The notes under the pieces: model-generated
What the model saw: only the letters and a program-made list of their open reading frames with translations
Told to the model about the DNA's origin: nothing
The model's database searches: none
Shown here: piece by piece, positions 6,183-12,215 of the stretch
Position numbering within the stretch: position 1 is the stretch's first letter
Layout: each line of letters opens with the position of its first letter
Position numbers and translations under genes: made by a program
Assembly (NCBI GenBank): GCA_964625745.1
Contig: CAZVCJ010000123.1
Location: 1 to 12,215 of the forward strand
Direction of reading: 5' to 3'
DNA: 12,215 nt
DNA from: CAZVCJ01 sp964625745
GTDB taxonomy: Bacteria > Chloroflexota > Anaerolineae > VGOG01

Positions 6183-7547
6183 ATGAAAGAGACCAAGATT
6201 CTTCTCAGCGAGAAAGAGATGCCTACTCAGTGGTACAACATCCAGGCGGATCTCCCCAAGCCGCTGCCGCCGGTGATCCATCCGGCGACCGGCCAGCCCA
6301 TCACACCGGATGACCTGGCACCGATCTTCCCCATGGCGTTGATCATGCAGGAGGTGAGCCAGGAGCGCTGGATTGACATCCCGGAAGAGGTGCAGGACAT
6401 CTATAAACTGTGGCGCCCCACGCCCCTCTATCGGGCCTGGCGTTTGGAGAAAGCATTGGACACTCCGGCTCACATCTACTACAAGTGGGAGGGGGTCAGT
6501 CCGCCTGGAAGCCACAAGCCCAACACCGCCGTGGCCCAGGCCTACTACAACAAGAAGGAGGGCCAGACCCGTCTGGCCACCGAGACGGGGGCCGGGCAAT
6601 GGGGAAGCTCCCTGGCCTTCGGCTGCAACCTCTTCGATATGGAGTGCAAGGTCTACATGGTCAGGATCAGCTACGACCAGAAACCCTACCGCCGCATCAT
6701 GATGGAGACCTGGGGCGCTGAGTGTGTTCCTAGCCCCAGCCCGGATACCAAGGCGGGCCGGGACATCCTGGCCCAGAACCCTGACTCGACTGGCAGCCTG
6801 GGCATCGCCATCAGCGAGGCGGTGGAGGACGCCGTTACCCACGAGGGCACCAAGTACTCTCTGGGCAGTGTCCTCAACCATGTCCTCCTGCACCAGACGG
6901 TCATCGGGCTAGAGGCCAAGAAGCAGTTGGAGATGGCGGGCGACTACCCAGACATCATCATTGGCTGCATCGGCGGCGGCAGCAACTTCGCCGGCTTCTT
7001 CCTGCCCTTCGTCAGGGACAAGCTGGATGGGACGGCTCCAGACCTGCGAATCATCTGTGCCGAGTCCACCGCCTGCCCCAGCCTGACCCGAGGACTCTAC
7101 AGGTATGACTTCGGCGACACCGCCTGCACGACGCCCCTGCTGAAGATGTACACCCTGGGGCACAATTTCATTCCCGCTCCTATCCACGCCGGGGGGCTGC
7201 GCTACCACGGCATGGCCCCCATCATCTGCCATCTCTACAACCTGGGGATCGTTGAAGCCGTGGCCTACCACCAGAACGAGGTCTTCAAGGCGGCCGTGAA
7301 CTTTGCCCGGACGGAGGGCTTTCTCCCCGCGCCGGAGCCAGCTCACGCCATCAAAGCCGTTATAGATGCCGCGCTCAAGTGCCGAGAATCGGGTGAAGCC
7401 AAGGTAATCGTCTTGGCCTTCAGTGGACATGGACACTTTGACCTTGCGGCCTACGATGAATATCTGTCCGGCAGGATGCAGGACTACGAATTGCCTGAGG
7501 AGGAGATCCAGAAGGCACTGAAGGATCTGCCTCAAGTAGATGGTTAG
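6183..7547 (+). CDS. trpB2: TrpB2-type tryptophan synthase beta chain
   Basis: This 454-residue PLP enzyme belongs to the TrpB2 branch, distinct from the TrpA-partnered TrpB at 3360-4715. Motifs: RPTPLYRA (78-85), the long TrpB2-type sequence before the PLP lysine (YYKWEGVSPPGSHKPNTA, Lys112), ETGAGQWG with catalytic Glu134, the phosphate loop IGGGSN (263-268), and SGHGHFDLAAY near the C terminus. TrpB2 has an N-terminal extension compared with TrpB1 and lacks the residues for tight TrpA binding. Members make tryptophan from indole and serine, and some archaeal ones have been reported to use O-phosphoserine. I chose ATG 6183 because AGGAGG at 6168-6173 lies nine bases before it; the longer GTG 6150 start falls in a repeat. 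It probably salvages free indole or backs up TrpB1, which is an inference. Confidence 0.93.
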   Translation: MKETKILLSEKEMPTQWYNIQADLPKPLPPVIHPATGQPITPDDLAPIFPMALIMQEVSQERWIDIPEEVQDIYKLWRPTPLYRAWRLEKALDTPAHIYYKWEGVSPPGSHKPNTAVAQAYYNKKEGQTRLATETGAGQWGSSLAFGCNLFDMECKVYMVRISYDQKPYRRIMMETWGAECVPSPSPDTKAGRDILAQNPDSTGSLGIAISEAVEDAVTHEGTKYSLGSVLNHVLLHQTVIGLEAKKQLEMAGDYPDIIIGCIGGGSNFAGFFLPFVRDKLDGTAPDLRIICAESTACPSLTRGLYRYDFGDTACTTPLLKMYTLGHNFIPAPIHAGGLRYHGMAPIICHLYNLGIVEAVAYHQNEVFKAAVNFARTEGFLPAPEPAHAIKAVIDAALKCRESGEAKVIVLAFSGHGHFDLAAYDEYLSGRMQDYELPEEEIQKALKDLPQVDG

Positions 7548-7553
7548 CAGTTT

Positions 7554-7604
7554 GGAGTTTCGGGTTCGGAGTTTCGAGTTCATTCAACTCGAAACCCGAA
7601 ACTC
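7554..7604. repeat. Heptamer-based inverted repeat after trpB2
   Basis: GGAGTTT, CGGGTTC, GGAGTTT and CGAGTTC run in 7-nt phase from 7554 to 7581, followed by their complement. GTTTCGAGTT (7571-7580) pairs with AACTCGAAAC (7586-7595) across a 5-nt loop. GAGTTTCGGG (7555-7564) pairs with CCCGAAACTC (7595-7604). It begins seven bases after the trpB2 stop. There is no T-run after it. Confidence 0.8.
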
Positions 7605-7627
7605 ATTCCTGTAGGCCAGCTCTGCCA

Positions 7628-7674
7628 AAGCCGGTGCTCCTCAGCCATTCTGACCCAGGAGGAGCACCGGCCTT
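7628..7674 (+). terminator. Strong hairpin downstream of the trp operon, possible terminator
   Basis: GCCGGTGCTCCTC (7630-7642) and GAGGAGCACCGGC (7659-7671) form a perfect 13-bp GC-rich stem with a 16-nt loop, followed by CTTGAGTTT. The T-run is poor, so it is either a weak intrinsic terminator of the trp operon or a stabilising 3' hairpin. Its 3' side abuts the next promoter. Confidence 0.5.
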
Positions 7675-7678
7675 GAGT

Positions 7679-7707
7679 TTGACATTCTGTCCCAGTTGTG
7701 GTATCAT
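7679..7707 (+). promoter_or_regulatory. Sigma70-type promoter P1 of the metB-lysC unit
   Basis: TTGACA (7679-7684, perfect -35 consensus), a 17-nt spacer and TATCAT (7702-7707, -10). Transcription would begin near 7714, running through the palindromic repeat and then the SAM riboswitch. It directly follows the hairpin that ends the trp operon. Confidence 0.65.
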
Positions 7708-7746
7708 CTCCCCTGAGAGCCTGTAAATAAATAAGTTCCCCAATCG

Positions 7747-7835
7747 TGTCATTGCGAGGAGCGCTTTTTGCGGCGAAGCAATCTCTTTCTTGGACAAACG
7801 TGGGGATTGCTTCGCAAAAAACGCTCGCAATGACA
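7747..7835. repeat. Palindromic intergenic repeat of the TGTCATTGCGA type
   Basis: Terminal inverted repeats TGTCATTGCGA (7747-7757) and TCGCAATGACA (7825-7835) enclose further pairing: AGCGCTTTTTGCG with CGCAAAAAACGCT, and GAAGCAATC with GATTGCTTC. This is a very widespread bacterial repeat that gene finders often translate as spurious small proteins. Both flanks carry TCG (7744-7746 and 7836-7838), possibly a 3-bp target duplication. It lies between promoter P1 and the riboswitch and would be transcribed from P1. Confidence 0.85.
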
Positions 7836-7855
7836 TCGTGCCGGGAAGTTATTCT

Positions 7856-7883
7856 TTTACGGACCCTAACAATTGAATATCAT
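7856..7883 (+). promoter_or_regulatory. Possible proximal promoter P2 of the riboswitch
   Basis: TTTACG (7856-7861), a 16-nt spacer and TATCAT (7878-7883). Transcription would start around 7890, about ten bases before the riboswitch P1 helix, which is a usual distance for S-box leaders. The -35 match is only moderate. Confidence 0.4.
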
Positions 7884-7898
7884 TTAGGACGTGACTTT

Positions 7899-8090
7899 TC
7901 TTATCCAGAGAGGTGGAGGGACCGGCCCTGTGAAGCCTCGGCAACCAAGGTAGTCCGGTGGTCCTTGGTCGGATAGTCCTTGGTCAATTGGTTTGGATAA
8001 TACCAGACCACCAGACCAAGGACCATCTGACCATCCGACTAGCTATGGTGCCAATTCCGGCAGACCCTTAGGGGGTTCTGGAAGATGAGA
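7899..8090 (+). promoter_or_regulatory. SAM-I (S-box) riboswitch aptamer with expanded P3
   Basis: The conserved core of the SAM-I family is present. P1 pairs TCTTATC (7899-7905) with GATGAGA (8084-8090). The P2 and kink-turn segment GAGAGGTGGAGGGACCGG (from 7908) continues through GTGAAGCCTCGGCAACC (7930-7946). J3/4 has GGTGCCAATTCC (8047-8058). P4 is CAGACCC with GGGTTCTG (8061-8080). SAM binding should stabilise P1 and permit the terminator at 8110-8148, shutting off cystathionine gamma-synthase and aspartate kinase when SAM is plentiful. The P3 arm is about 100 nt (7947-8046) instead of the usual short stem, because a repeat has expanded it. The helix bases next to the core are kept. Confidence 0.92.
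7951..8041. repeat. 7-8-nt-period repeat forming riboswitch P3
   Basis: GTCCTTGGTC occurs twice (7961-7970 and 7976-7985), with its complement GACCAAGGAC at 8014-8023. TAGTC (7951-7955) pairs with GACTA (8037-8041). GTC or GAC cores recur every 7 or 8 nt on each arm. Because the left arm holds two copies, P3 can pair in two registers. The stretch looks like a palindromic tandem repeat inserted at the P3 tip. Confidence 0.8.
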
Positions 8091-8109
8091 GCGTTGCAAT
8101 GACGCGAGT

Positions 8110-8148
8110 GCCTCTTCAACCGGTATATCCCGCTGAAGAGGCTTTTTT
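8110..8148 (+). terminator. Intrinsic terminator of the SAM riboswitch
   Basis: GCCTCTTCA (8110-8118) pairs with TGAAGAGGC (8134-8142) and is followed directly by six T (8143-8148). It lies 20 nt after the aptamer P1. GAAGA at 8081-8085, at the 3' edge of the aptamer, could pair with TCTTC (8113-8117) as part of an antiterminator, which suggests transcriptional control. The antiterminator is an inference. Confidence 0.9.
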
Positions 8149-8223
8149 AGTTCCCCTCTCTCCTCTCTGATTAGGGAAGCCCCAGCCACATTGGTCGTAA
8201 AACGACCGGAGAGGAGACTGTTT

Positions 8224-9405
8224 GTGACGAACCACTTTTCAACCCAGGCCGTACACGCTGGCGAGGAAAAACGCAAGCCCTACGGCGCCATCACCACTCC
8301 CATCATCCAGGCTTCGACCTACACCTTTGAGAACACCGCCGAAATCCTGGACTACATGCATCGCCTGGCAGCCAACGACCCGAACGTGCGAGGCGAGTAT
8401 GGACGCTATGGCAACCCGACGCAGAAAGTGGTGGAGCGCAAGCTCGCCGCGCTGGAAGGTGGGGAACAGGCCCTGCTTTTCGCCAGTGGGATGTGTGCCA
8501 TTACCACCACGATGTTTGCCCTGCTGTCCAGCGGCGACCACCTGGTGATGGTCAGCGGCAGCTACCGCCGCACGCACGAATTCGCCTTCAGCTACTTGAG
8601 CCGCTGGGGGATCGAGACCACCCTGGCGCCAATTGACGACCCCGCCGCGCTAGCCGCCGCCATCCGCCCCGCCACCCGGGTGATTTTTTCCGAGACGCCA
8701 ACCAACCCCTACTTGCGTGTTATGGACCTGCCGCGAATGGTCGAGCTCGCCAGGCAGCACGGCCTCACCATCATCCTCGACAGCACCTTTGCTACGCCGA
8801 TCAACCTGCGCCCGCTGGAGTACGGCGTTGATCTGGTGATCCACAGCGCGACCAAGTACCTGGGAGGTCACAATGACTTGCTGGCCGGAGTGGTGATTGG
8901 CTCTGGTGAGATCCTGGCCCCAATCCAATCGGCGCGGGGGGTGTTGGGCGGCGTAAGCAACCCTCACGACGCCTACCTGTTGCTGCGCGGCCTGAAGACG
9001 CTGGAATTGCGCGTCCGCCGCCAAAACGAGAACGGGCTGCGCGTTGCCCAGTTCCTGGAGAGGCATCCCACCGTCCGTCGCGTCTATTACCCCGGCTTGC
9101 CCAGCCACCCCGATTACGAGATCGCCCGGCGGCAGATGACCGGATTCGGCGGCGTGGTCAGCTTCGAGATCGAGGGCGACATGGACAAAACGTCCCGTTT
9201 CGTTGATCTCCTGCGCCTGCCCTACATCGGCCCTACGCTGGGCGGCGTGGAAAGCATCGTCGAGCAACCAGCCACGCTATTCTCCTTGAACCGTGAGGAG
9301 CGCGCCGAAGCGGGCATCGAAGATAACCTGGTGCGCTACGCGCTGGGCATTGAGGACGCCGATGATGTGATCGCCGACCTGGGTCAGGCGTTGGCACAGA
9401 TTTAG
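8224..9405 (+). CDS. metB: Cystathionine gamma-synthase, plant-like type
   Basis: This 393-residue PLP enzyme of the Cys/Met metabolism (gamma) family joins an activated homoserine to cysteine, giving cystathionine for methionine synthesis. Motifs: YGRYGNPT (59-66), ALLFASGMCA, ETPTNPYLRVMD, PLP-binding Asp186 in ILDSTFATP, Schiff-base Lys211 in HSATKYLGGHND, and MTGFGG. Segments such as GEYGRYGNPT, ASGMCA, YYPGLPSHP, and VESIVEQPA recall plant cystathionine gamma-synthase more than proteobacterial MetB. Plant enzymes use O-phosphohomoserine; whether this one does is an inference. GTG 8224 follows AGGAG at 8212-8216 by seven bases, so it was preferred over the in-frame TTG at 8191. The SAM riboswitch upstream and aspartate kinase 21 nt downstream support a methionine role. 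Methionine gamma-lyase or a sulfhydrylase is the main alternative. Confidence 0.88.
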   Translation: MTNHFSTQAVHAGEEKRKPYGAITTPIIQASTYTFENTAEILDYMHRLAANDPNVRGEYGRYGNPTQKVVERKLAALEGGEQALLFASGMCAITTTMFALLSSGDHLVMVSGSYRRTHEFAFSYLSRWGIETTLAPIDDPAALAAAIRPATRVIFSETPTNPYLRVMDLPRMVELARQHGLTIILDSTFATPINLRPLEYGVDLVIHSATKYLGGHNDLLAGVVIGSGEILAPIQSARGVLGGVSNPHDAYLLLRGLKTLELRVRRQNENGLRVAQFLERHPTVRRVYYPGLPSHPDYEIARRQMTGFGGVVSFEIEGDMDKTSRFVDLLRLPYIGPTLGGVESIVEQPATLFSLNREERAEAGIEDNLVRYALGIEDADDVIADLGQALAQI

Positions 9406-9426
9406 CTTTGTTGCACGGAGGGGGTG

Positions 9427-11024
9427 ATGATCGTACACAAGTTTGGCGGCACCTCGGTAGGGGATGCGCAATGCTTCGCCAACGTGGCAGACATCGTGAT
9501 GGAACGCCATAACCAGACAAACGGCGCGGCGACGGGAGAGACGGTGGTCGTCGTCTCGGCGATGAGCGGCGTGACCAACCAGTTGATCGCCGGAGCGCGG
9601 GCGGCAGCCGATGGCAAGGACACCGTGTACCGCGAGATCAAGGCCGGACTGCTGAGCAGACACCTGGAAGTGGTGGAGACGCTGTTGGGTCAAAGTCCGG
9701 AGCGATTGGAGGTGGGTGGACTGATCGAGGATCGGCTGCACGAGCTGGAGCGGCTTTACCGCAGTATCGCTGTGCTGGGAGAGTTGACCGTCCGTGGCCG
9801 CGACGTGGTGGCGTCATTTGGTGAACAGCTCTCGGCAAACGTCCTGGCCGCCGTGTTGCGAGATCGGGGTGTGCGCGCCCAGGCGGTCAGTGCGACCGAG
9901 TTGATCGTCACCGACGACAACTTCGGCGCGGCGACGCCGCTGATGGATCAGACGCGCCGGCGGTTGCGACAGCAGATCAAGCCGCTGGTCGAGCGGGGCG
10001 TGATCCCGGTCATCACCGGCTACATCGCTGCCACCGAGGAGGGTGTGACCACCACCCTGGGGCGTGGAGGCGGCGATTACACCGCCTCCATCGTCGGCGC
10101 AGGGCTGGACGCCGATGAGGTGTGGATCTGGAGCGACGTGGACGGCATTCTCACCGCTGATCCCAACATCGTTCCCCAGGCGCGCACCCTGACCGAGCTC
10201 TCTTACGCCGAAGCGGCCGACCTGGCCTATTTCGGCGCGGACGTGCTTCATCCCAGGACGATCCGCCCGGTCACCGAGAGCGGCATTCCTTTGCGCATCG
10301 TCAATAGCTTCAACCCCACCCACCCCGGCACACTGATCGTTGAGAAACCTGGTGCTGACCGCGAACTATTGCCGGCGATTATCTCCACCACTGGCCTGAG
10401 CATGATCGCCATAGGCAGTCAGGACGGTACCTGGACGCTTCAGATGGCCGCTCGCGCGCTGCAGCGCCTCAGCGAAGTGGGCATTGACGTGCTGATGTTC
10501 TCGCAATCCCTCTCCGAACACAGCCTGAATCTGGTGGTNNNNNNNNNNNNNNNNNNNNNNNNNNNNNNNNNNNNNNNNNNNNNNNNNNNNNNNNNNNNNN
10601 NNNNNNNNNNNNNNNNNNNNNNNNNNNNNNNNNNNNNNTTGACGTGCTGATGTTCTCGCAATCCCTCTCCGAACACAGCCTGAATCTGGTGGTGCGCGAA
10701 CAGGATCAGGCCCATTGTCTAAAGGTCCTTCGCCGCGAGTTCGAAAGTGGCAATCAGGACAACGTTTGCAGCCTGGGGGTCAAAGAAAAGGTGGCGACTA
10801 TTTCCGTCGTCGGCGTGCCAGGCTGGAATGAGACCCCGACCGGAACGGTCGGCAGCATCGTCTCCCACGCTTTCTCGGCGCTGGGCAAGCACAGCACCCG
10901 CGTCATCGCCGTGGCCCAGGCAGCGACCGAACACAGTGTTTCTTTCTGCATCCCTGAGGATCAAGTGGCGGATACGGTGCGTTTTCTGCACCGCGAGTTA
11001 GGGTTGGAGGGCGAAAAGGAGTAA
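9427..11024 (+). CDS. lysC: Aspartate kinase, interrupted by an assembly gap
   Basis: Aspartate kinase phosphorylates aspartate, the first step towards lysine, threonine and methionine. N-terminal motifs: KFGGTSVG (5-12), VVVSAMSGVTN, RGRDVVASFGE, the nucleotide-site GRGGGDYTA (212-220), and VLHPRTI. Two ACT regulatory domains follow (from about residue 318 to the end), as in lysine/threonine-inhibited monofunctional kinases. The gap 10539-10638 and the duplicated 55 bp after it are artefactual. Removing 10539-10693 (155 nt) restores one continuous frame of 480 residues ending at TAA 11022-11024, a normal length. As written, the frame is lost across the gap. ATG 9427 follows GGAGG at 9417-9421; the GTG at 9424 is an alternative start one codon earlier. 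It shares the SAM-riboswitch transcript with the cystathionine synthase. Confidence 0.93.
10484..10693. other. Scaffold gap with duplicated contig ends
   Basis: Exactly 100 N (10539-10638) are flanked by the same 55 bases on both sides (10484-10538 and 10639-10693), flush with the N run. Within aspartate kinase the two copies encode the same residues (DVLMFSQSLSEHSLNLV). This is two overlapping contigs joined with a default gap; the true sequence is continuous. Confidence 0.95.
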
Positions 11025-11033
11025 GATCCAGGG

Positions 11034-11121
11034 CTGAAACACACCTCCGCAACTGGAAGGAATATTGCAATTTGGGAGCAAGACCGAATTACACCTGCCC
11101 CAAAACTGAAATGCACCTCCG
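11034..11121. repeat. Three imperfect 16-nt direct repeats upstream of the NACHT gene
   Basis: CTGAAACACACCTCCG (11034-11049), CCGAATTACACCTGCC (11084-11099) and CTGAAATGCACCTCCG (11106-11121) share the pattern GAA..-.CACCT. They lie just upstream of a promoter, so they could be regulator sites. They could also be chance or decayed repeats. Confidence 0.4.
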
Positions 11122-11133
11122 ACGCCGGGCCTC

Positions 11134-11162
11134 TGGACACTTTAGCTCGTTTGGGGTATACT
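11134..11162 (+). promoter_or_regulatory. Sigma70-type promoter of the NACHT gene
   Basis: TGGACA (11134-11139), a spacer of exactly 17 nt, and TATACT (11157-11162). Transcription would begin near 11169, giving a leader of about 67 nt before ATG 11236. The gene therefore seems to be expressed separately from lysC, 211 nt upstream. Confidence 0.65.
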
Positions 11163-11213
11163 TACCGAGGGGGGCTTTCCGTAGCCGCCAACGTCATCGT
11201 CCCCGAACGAGCT
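11144..11213. repeat. Inverted repeat overlapping the NACHT promoter
   Basis: AGCTCGTTTGGGG (11144-11156) and CCCCGAACGAGCT (11201-11213) are reverse complements except at one position. The left arm fills the spacer between -35 and -10 and the right arm lies in the 5' leader. The centres are 57 bp apart. Operator-like sites for a dimeric regulator, or an RNA hairpin if transcription starts further upstream, are both possible. Confidence 0.6.
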
Positions 11214-11235
11214 TTGCTTTTCTGGAGGTGAAACG

Positions 11236-12215
11236 ATGGATCCCATTATCGCAGCCATTGCCACAGCCCTGGCCCAGGGGTTGGTACGGGTTGGAAAGGA
11301 CTTGGTGGAGAAGGGTAGAGTGGATGTGCCACTGGAACCAGCCAAGAAGGGACTGGATCGCTTCGTGGCGCGTCAGTGGCACGAGAGAATCAGAGCGGAC
11401 AAAGACCTGCGAAACGCGGTACAGACTGCCCTGGCCGAGGCTGGCGCTCCCACCGATGACGAGGACGACTTGCGCCGTTGGTTGAAAGGGGTGAGCCTGG
11501 ACCGGCTGACAGCAAAGAAGAACCAAGCTCTACGCCGCCAGGTGGCCCGGGCAGTGCTGGCCTTCACTGACCCTGAAGCCGACCCTCCCCAGGACCTCAT
11601 GATCGCCCTGGGTTGGCCCCGCAGCCGGCGCCAGGAGCTCTCCACACTGCTGGCAGCCCTGCGCGCCCAATTCTATACCCTGGAGGACTGGCGTGCGCTT
11701 ATCGAGTACGCCAATGAGGCTGCCAGCCGGGGACTGCTGGCCGAAATGCTGGCCCATCTGGCTCGGCTGGACAACGTTTTCGTGGAGACCGAGGCTGGCG
11801 AAGCACTACGCGTCTTCGTCGTTCAGCAGGGATTGACAGGAGAAGAGGCAGCCGAAATCGAGGAACGCTACCGGGCCGACCTGGTGCGCGAGCTGAGGAT
11901 GCACGACTTCCGGGGAATCGTGCAGATGCGACGAGACATCCGCCTGCCGCTGGCCGACATCTACCTGGAACTGGGACTGCTGAGCCTGGGCGACGAAGAG
12001 AAACGCCGCCGCGTCCACGAACGGCTGCTGGCTTTGCGCGAGGAAGAGCGCCTGGCGGAGGAGGAACGCCGCCTGCAGGAGCGAGTCACCGACGCCCTGG
12101 CCCGCTCGCAACGTCTGGTCATCCTGGGTGAGCCAGGGGCGGGCAAGACCATCTCCCTGCGCTTCATCTCCCTGATGCTGGCCCACGGCTACGGCGCGGC
12201 CCGCCTGGGCCTGGA
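11236..12215 (+). CDS. NACHT-type STAND NTPase, N-terminal part (cut by window edge)
   Basis: The frame opens with ATG 11236, preceded by GGAGGTG at 11224-11230, and runs 326 codons off the window without a stop. Residues 298-305 (GEPGAGKT) are a Walker A preceded by RLVIL and followed by ISLRFISLMLA, typical of NACHT domains. The short DIYLELGL at 241-248 before a charged helical stretch (about 252-284, EEKRRRVHERLL... rich in Glu/Arg) fits the segment that precedes NACHT in many such proteins. Residues 1 to about 230 are helical and unrecognised. The first helix (MDPIIAAIATALAQGLV) is small and hydrophobic. STAND NTPases are signal-triggered switches, many of them antiphage defence or cell-death sensors. 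The sensor and any enzymatic domain would lie beyond the window, so the function remains open. Confidence 0.8.
   Translation, partial: MDPIIAAIATALAQGLVRVGKDLVEKGRVDVPLEPAKKGLDRFVARQWHERIRADKDLRNAVQTALAEAGAPTDDEDDLRRWLKGVSLDRLTAKKNQALRRQVARAVLAFTDPEADPPQDLMIALGWPRSRRQELSTLLAALRAQFYTLEDWRALIEYANEAASRGLLAEMLAHLARLDNVFVETEAGEALRVFVVQQGLTGEEAAEIEERYRADLVRELRMHDFRGIVQMRRDIRLPLADIYLELGLLSLGDEEKRRRVHERLLALREEERLAEEERRLQERVTDALARSQRLVILGEPGAGKTISLRFISLMLAHGYGAARLGL

Noticed and set aside
7603..7976. Small ORFs on both strands (7746-7976 + and 7603-7836 -) with MSLRGALF or MSLRAFF starts
   Set aside because: They are translations of the TGTCATTGCGA palindromic repeat and its flanks, a well-known source of spurious gene calls. 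The + one runs into the SAM riboswitch.
9424..10650. Aspartate kinase frame continuing through the N run to a stop at 10650
   Set aside because: The frame through N is meaningless. The duplicated 55 bp shows the true frame resumes at 10694 and ends at 11024.
11072..11485. 137-residue + ORF across the NACHT promoter and gene start
   Set aside because: It is in a different frame from the NACHT gene, covers the promoter, and has no recognisable motif.

Overview
The window is GC-rich bacterial chromosome, apparently from a draft or metagenome assembly because it contains a scaffold gap of exactly 100 N. It carries three units on the + strand: a tryptophan operon, a SAM-riboswitch-controlled methionine/aspartate-family operon, and the 5' part of a NACHT-type STAND NTPase gene. 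The gene set (TrpB plus stand-alone TrpB2 in one operon, a plant-like cystathionine gamma-synthase, a NACHT protein) and the abundance of short tandem and palindromic repeats suggest a member of the Chloroflexota, perhaps Anaerolineae-like. That assignment is an inference; no rRNA or other marker gene is present.

Layout. 1-103: leader. 104-7547: trp operon in the order trpG-trpD (one reading frame), trpC, trpF, trpB, trpA, a 5'-deleted trpS remnant, and trpB2. The genes are tightly packed (ATGA overlap trpC/trpF, 3-nt gap trpF/trpB, 14-nt overlap trpB/trpA). trpE is absent and presumably lies upstream. Together these genes cover every step from chorismate amination (the glutaminase half) to tryptophan, plus what was probably the tRNA-charging enzyme. 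7548-8223: a repeat-rich regulatory region with a hairpin closing the trp operon, a good sigma70-type promoter, a palindromic repeat, a SAM-I (S-box) riboswitch and its intrinsic terminator. 8224-11024: cystathionine gamma-synthase followed by aspartate kinase. The kinase is broken by the N gap, but a 55-bp overlap of the two flanks lets the full frame be rebuilt (480 aa). 11025-11235: promoter region with direct and inverted repeats. 11236-12215: N-terminal 326 residues of a NACHT NTPase, cut by the window edge just after Walker A.

The most unusual aspect is how repeat families have entered functional sequence. A palindromic element with the halves CCTGAGC and GTCGAAG is present inside trpC and inside trpB, and at the trpC/trpF and trpF/trpB boundaries. 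It adds peptide insertions or tails without breaking the frames. Heptameric tandem repeats (CGTGAAA/CGTCAAA) form the trpB/trpA overlap and encode a new TrpA N terminus, supply the stop codon of the trpS remnant, and precede trpB2. Another 7-8-nt-period repeat sits in the P3 arm of the SAM riboswitch, expanding it to about 100 nt while keeping it base-paired.
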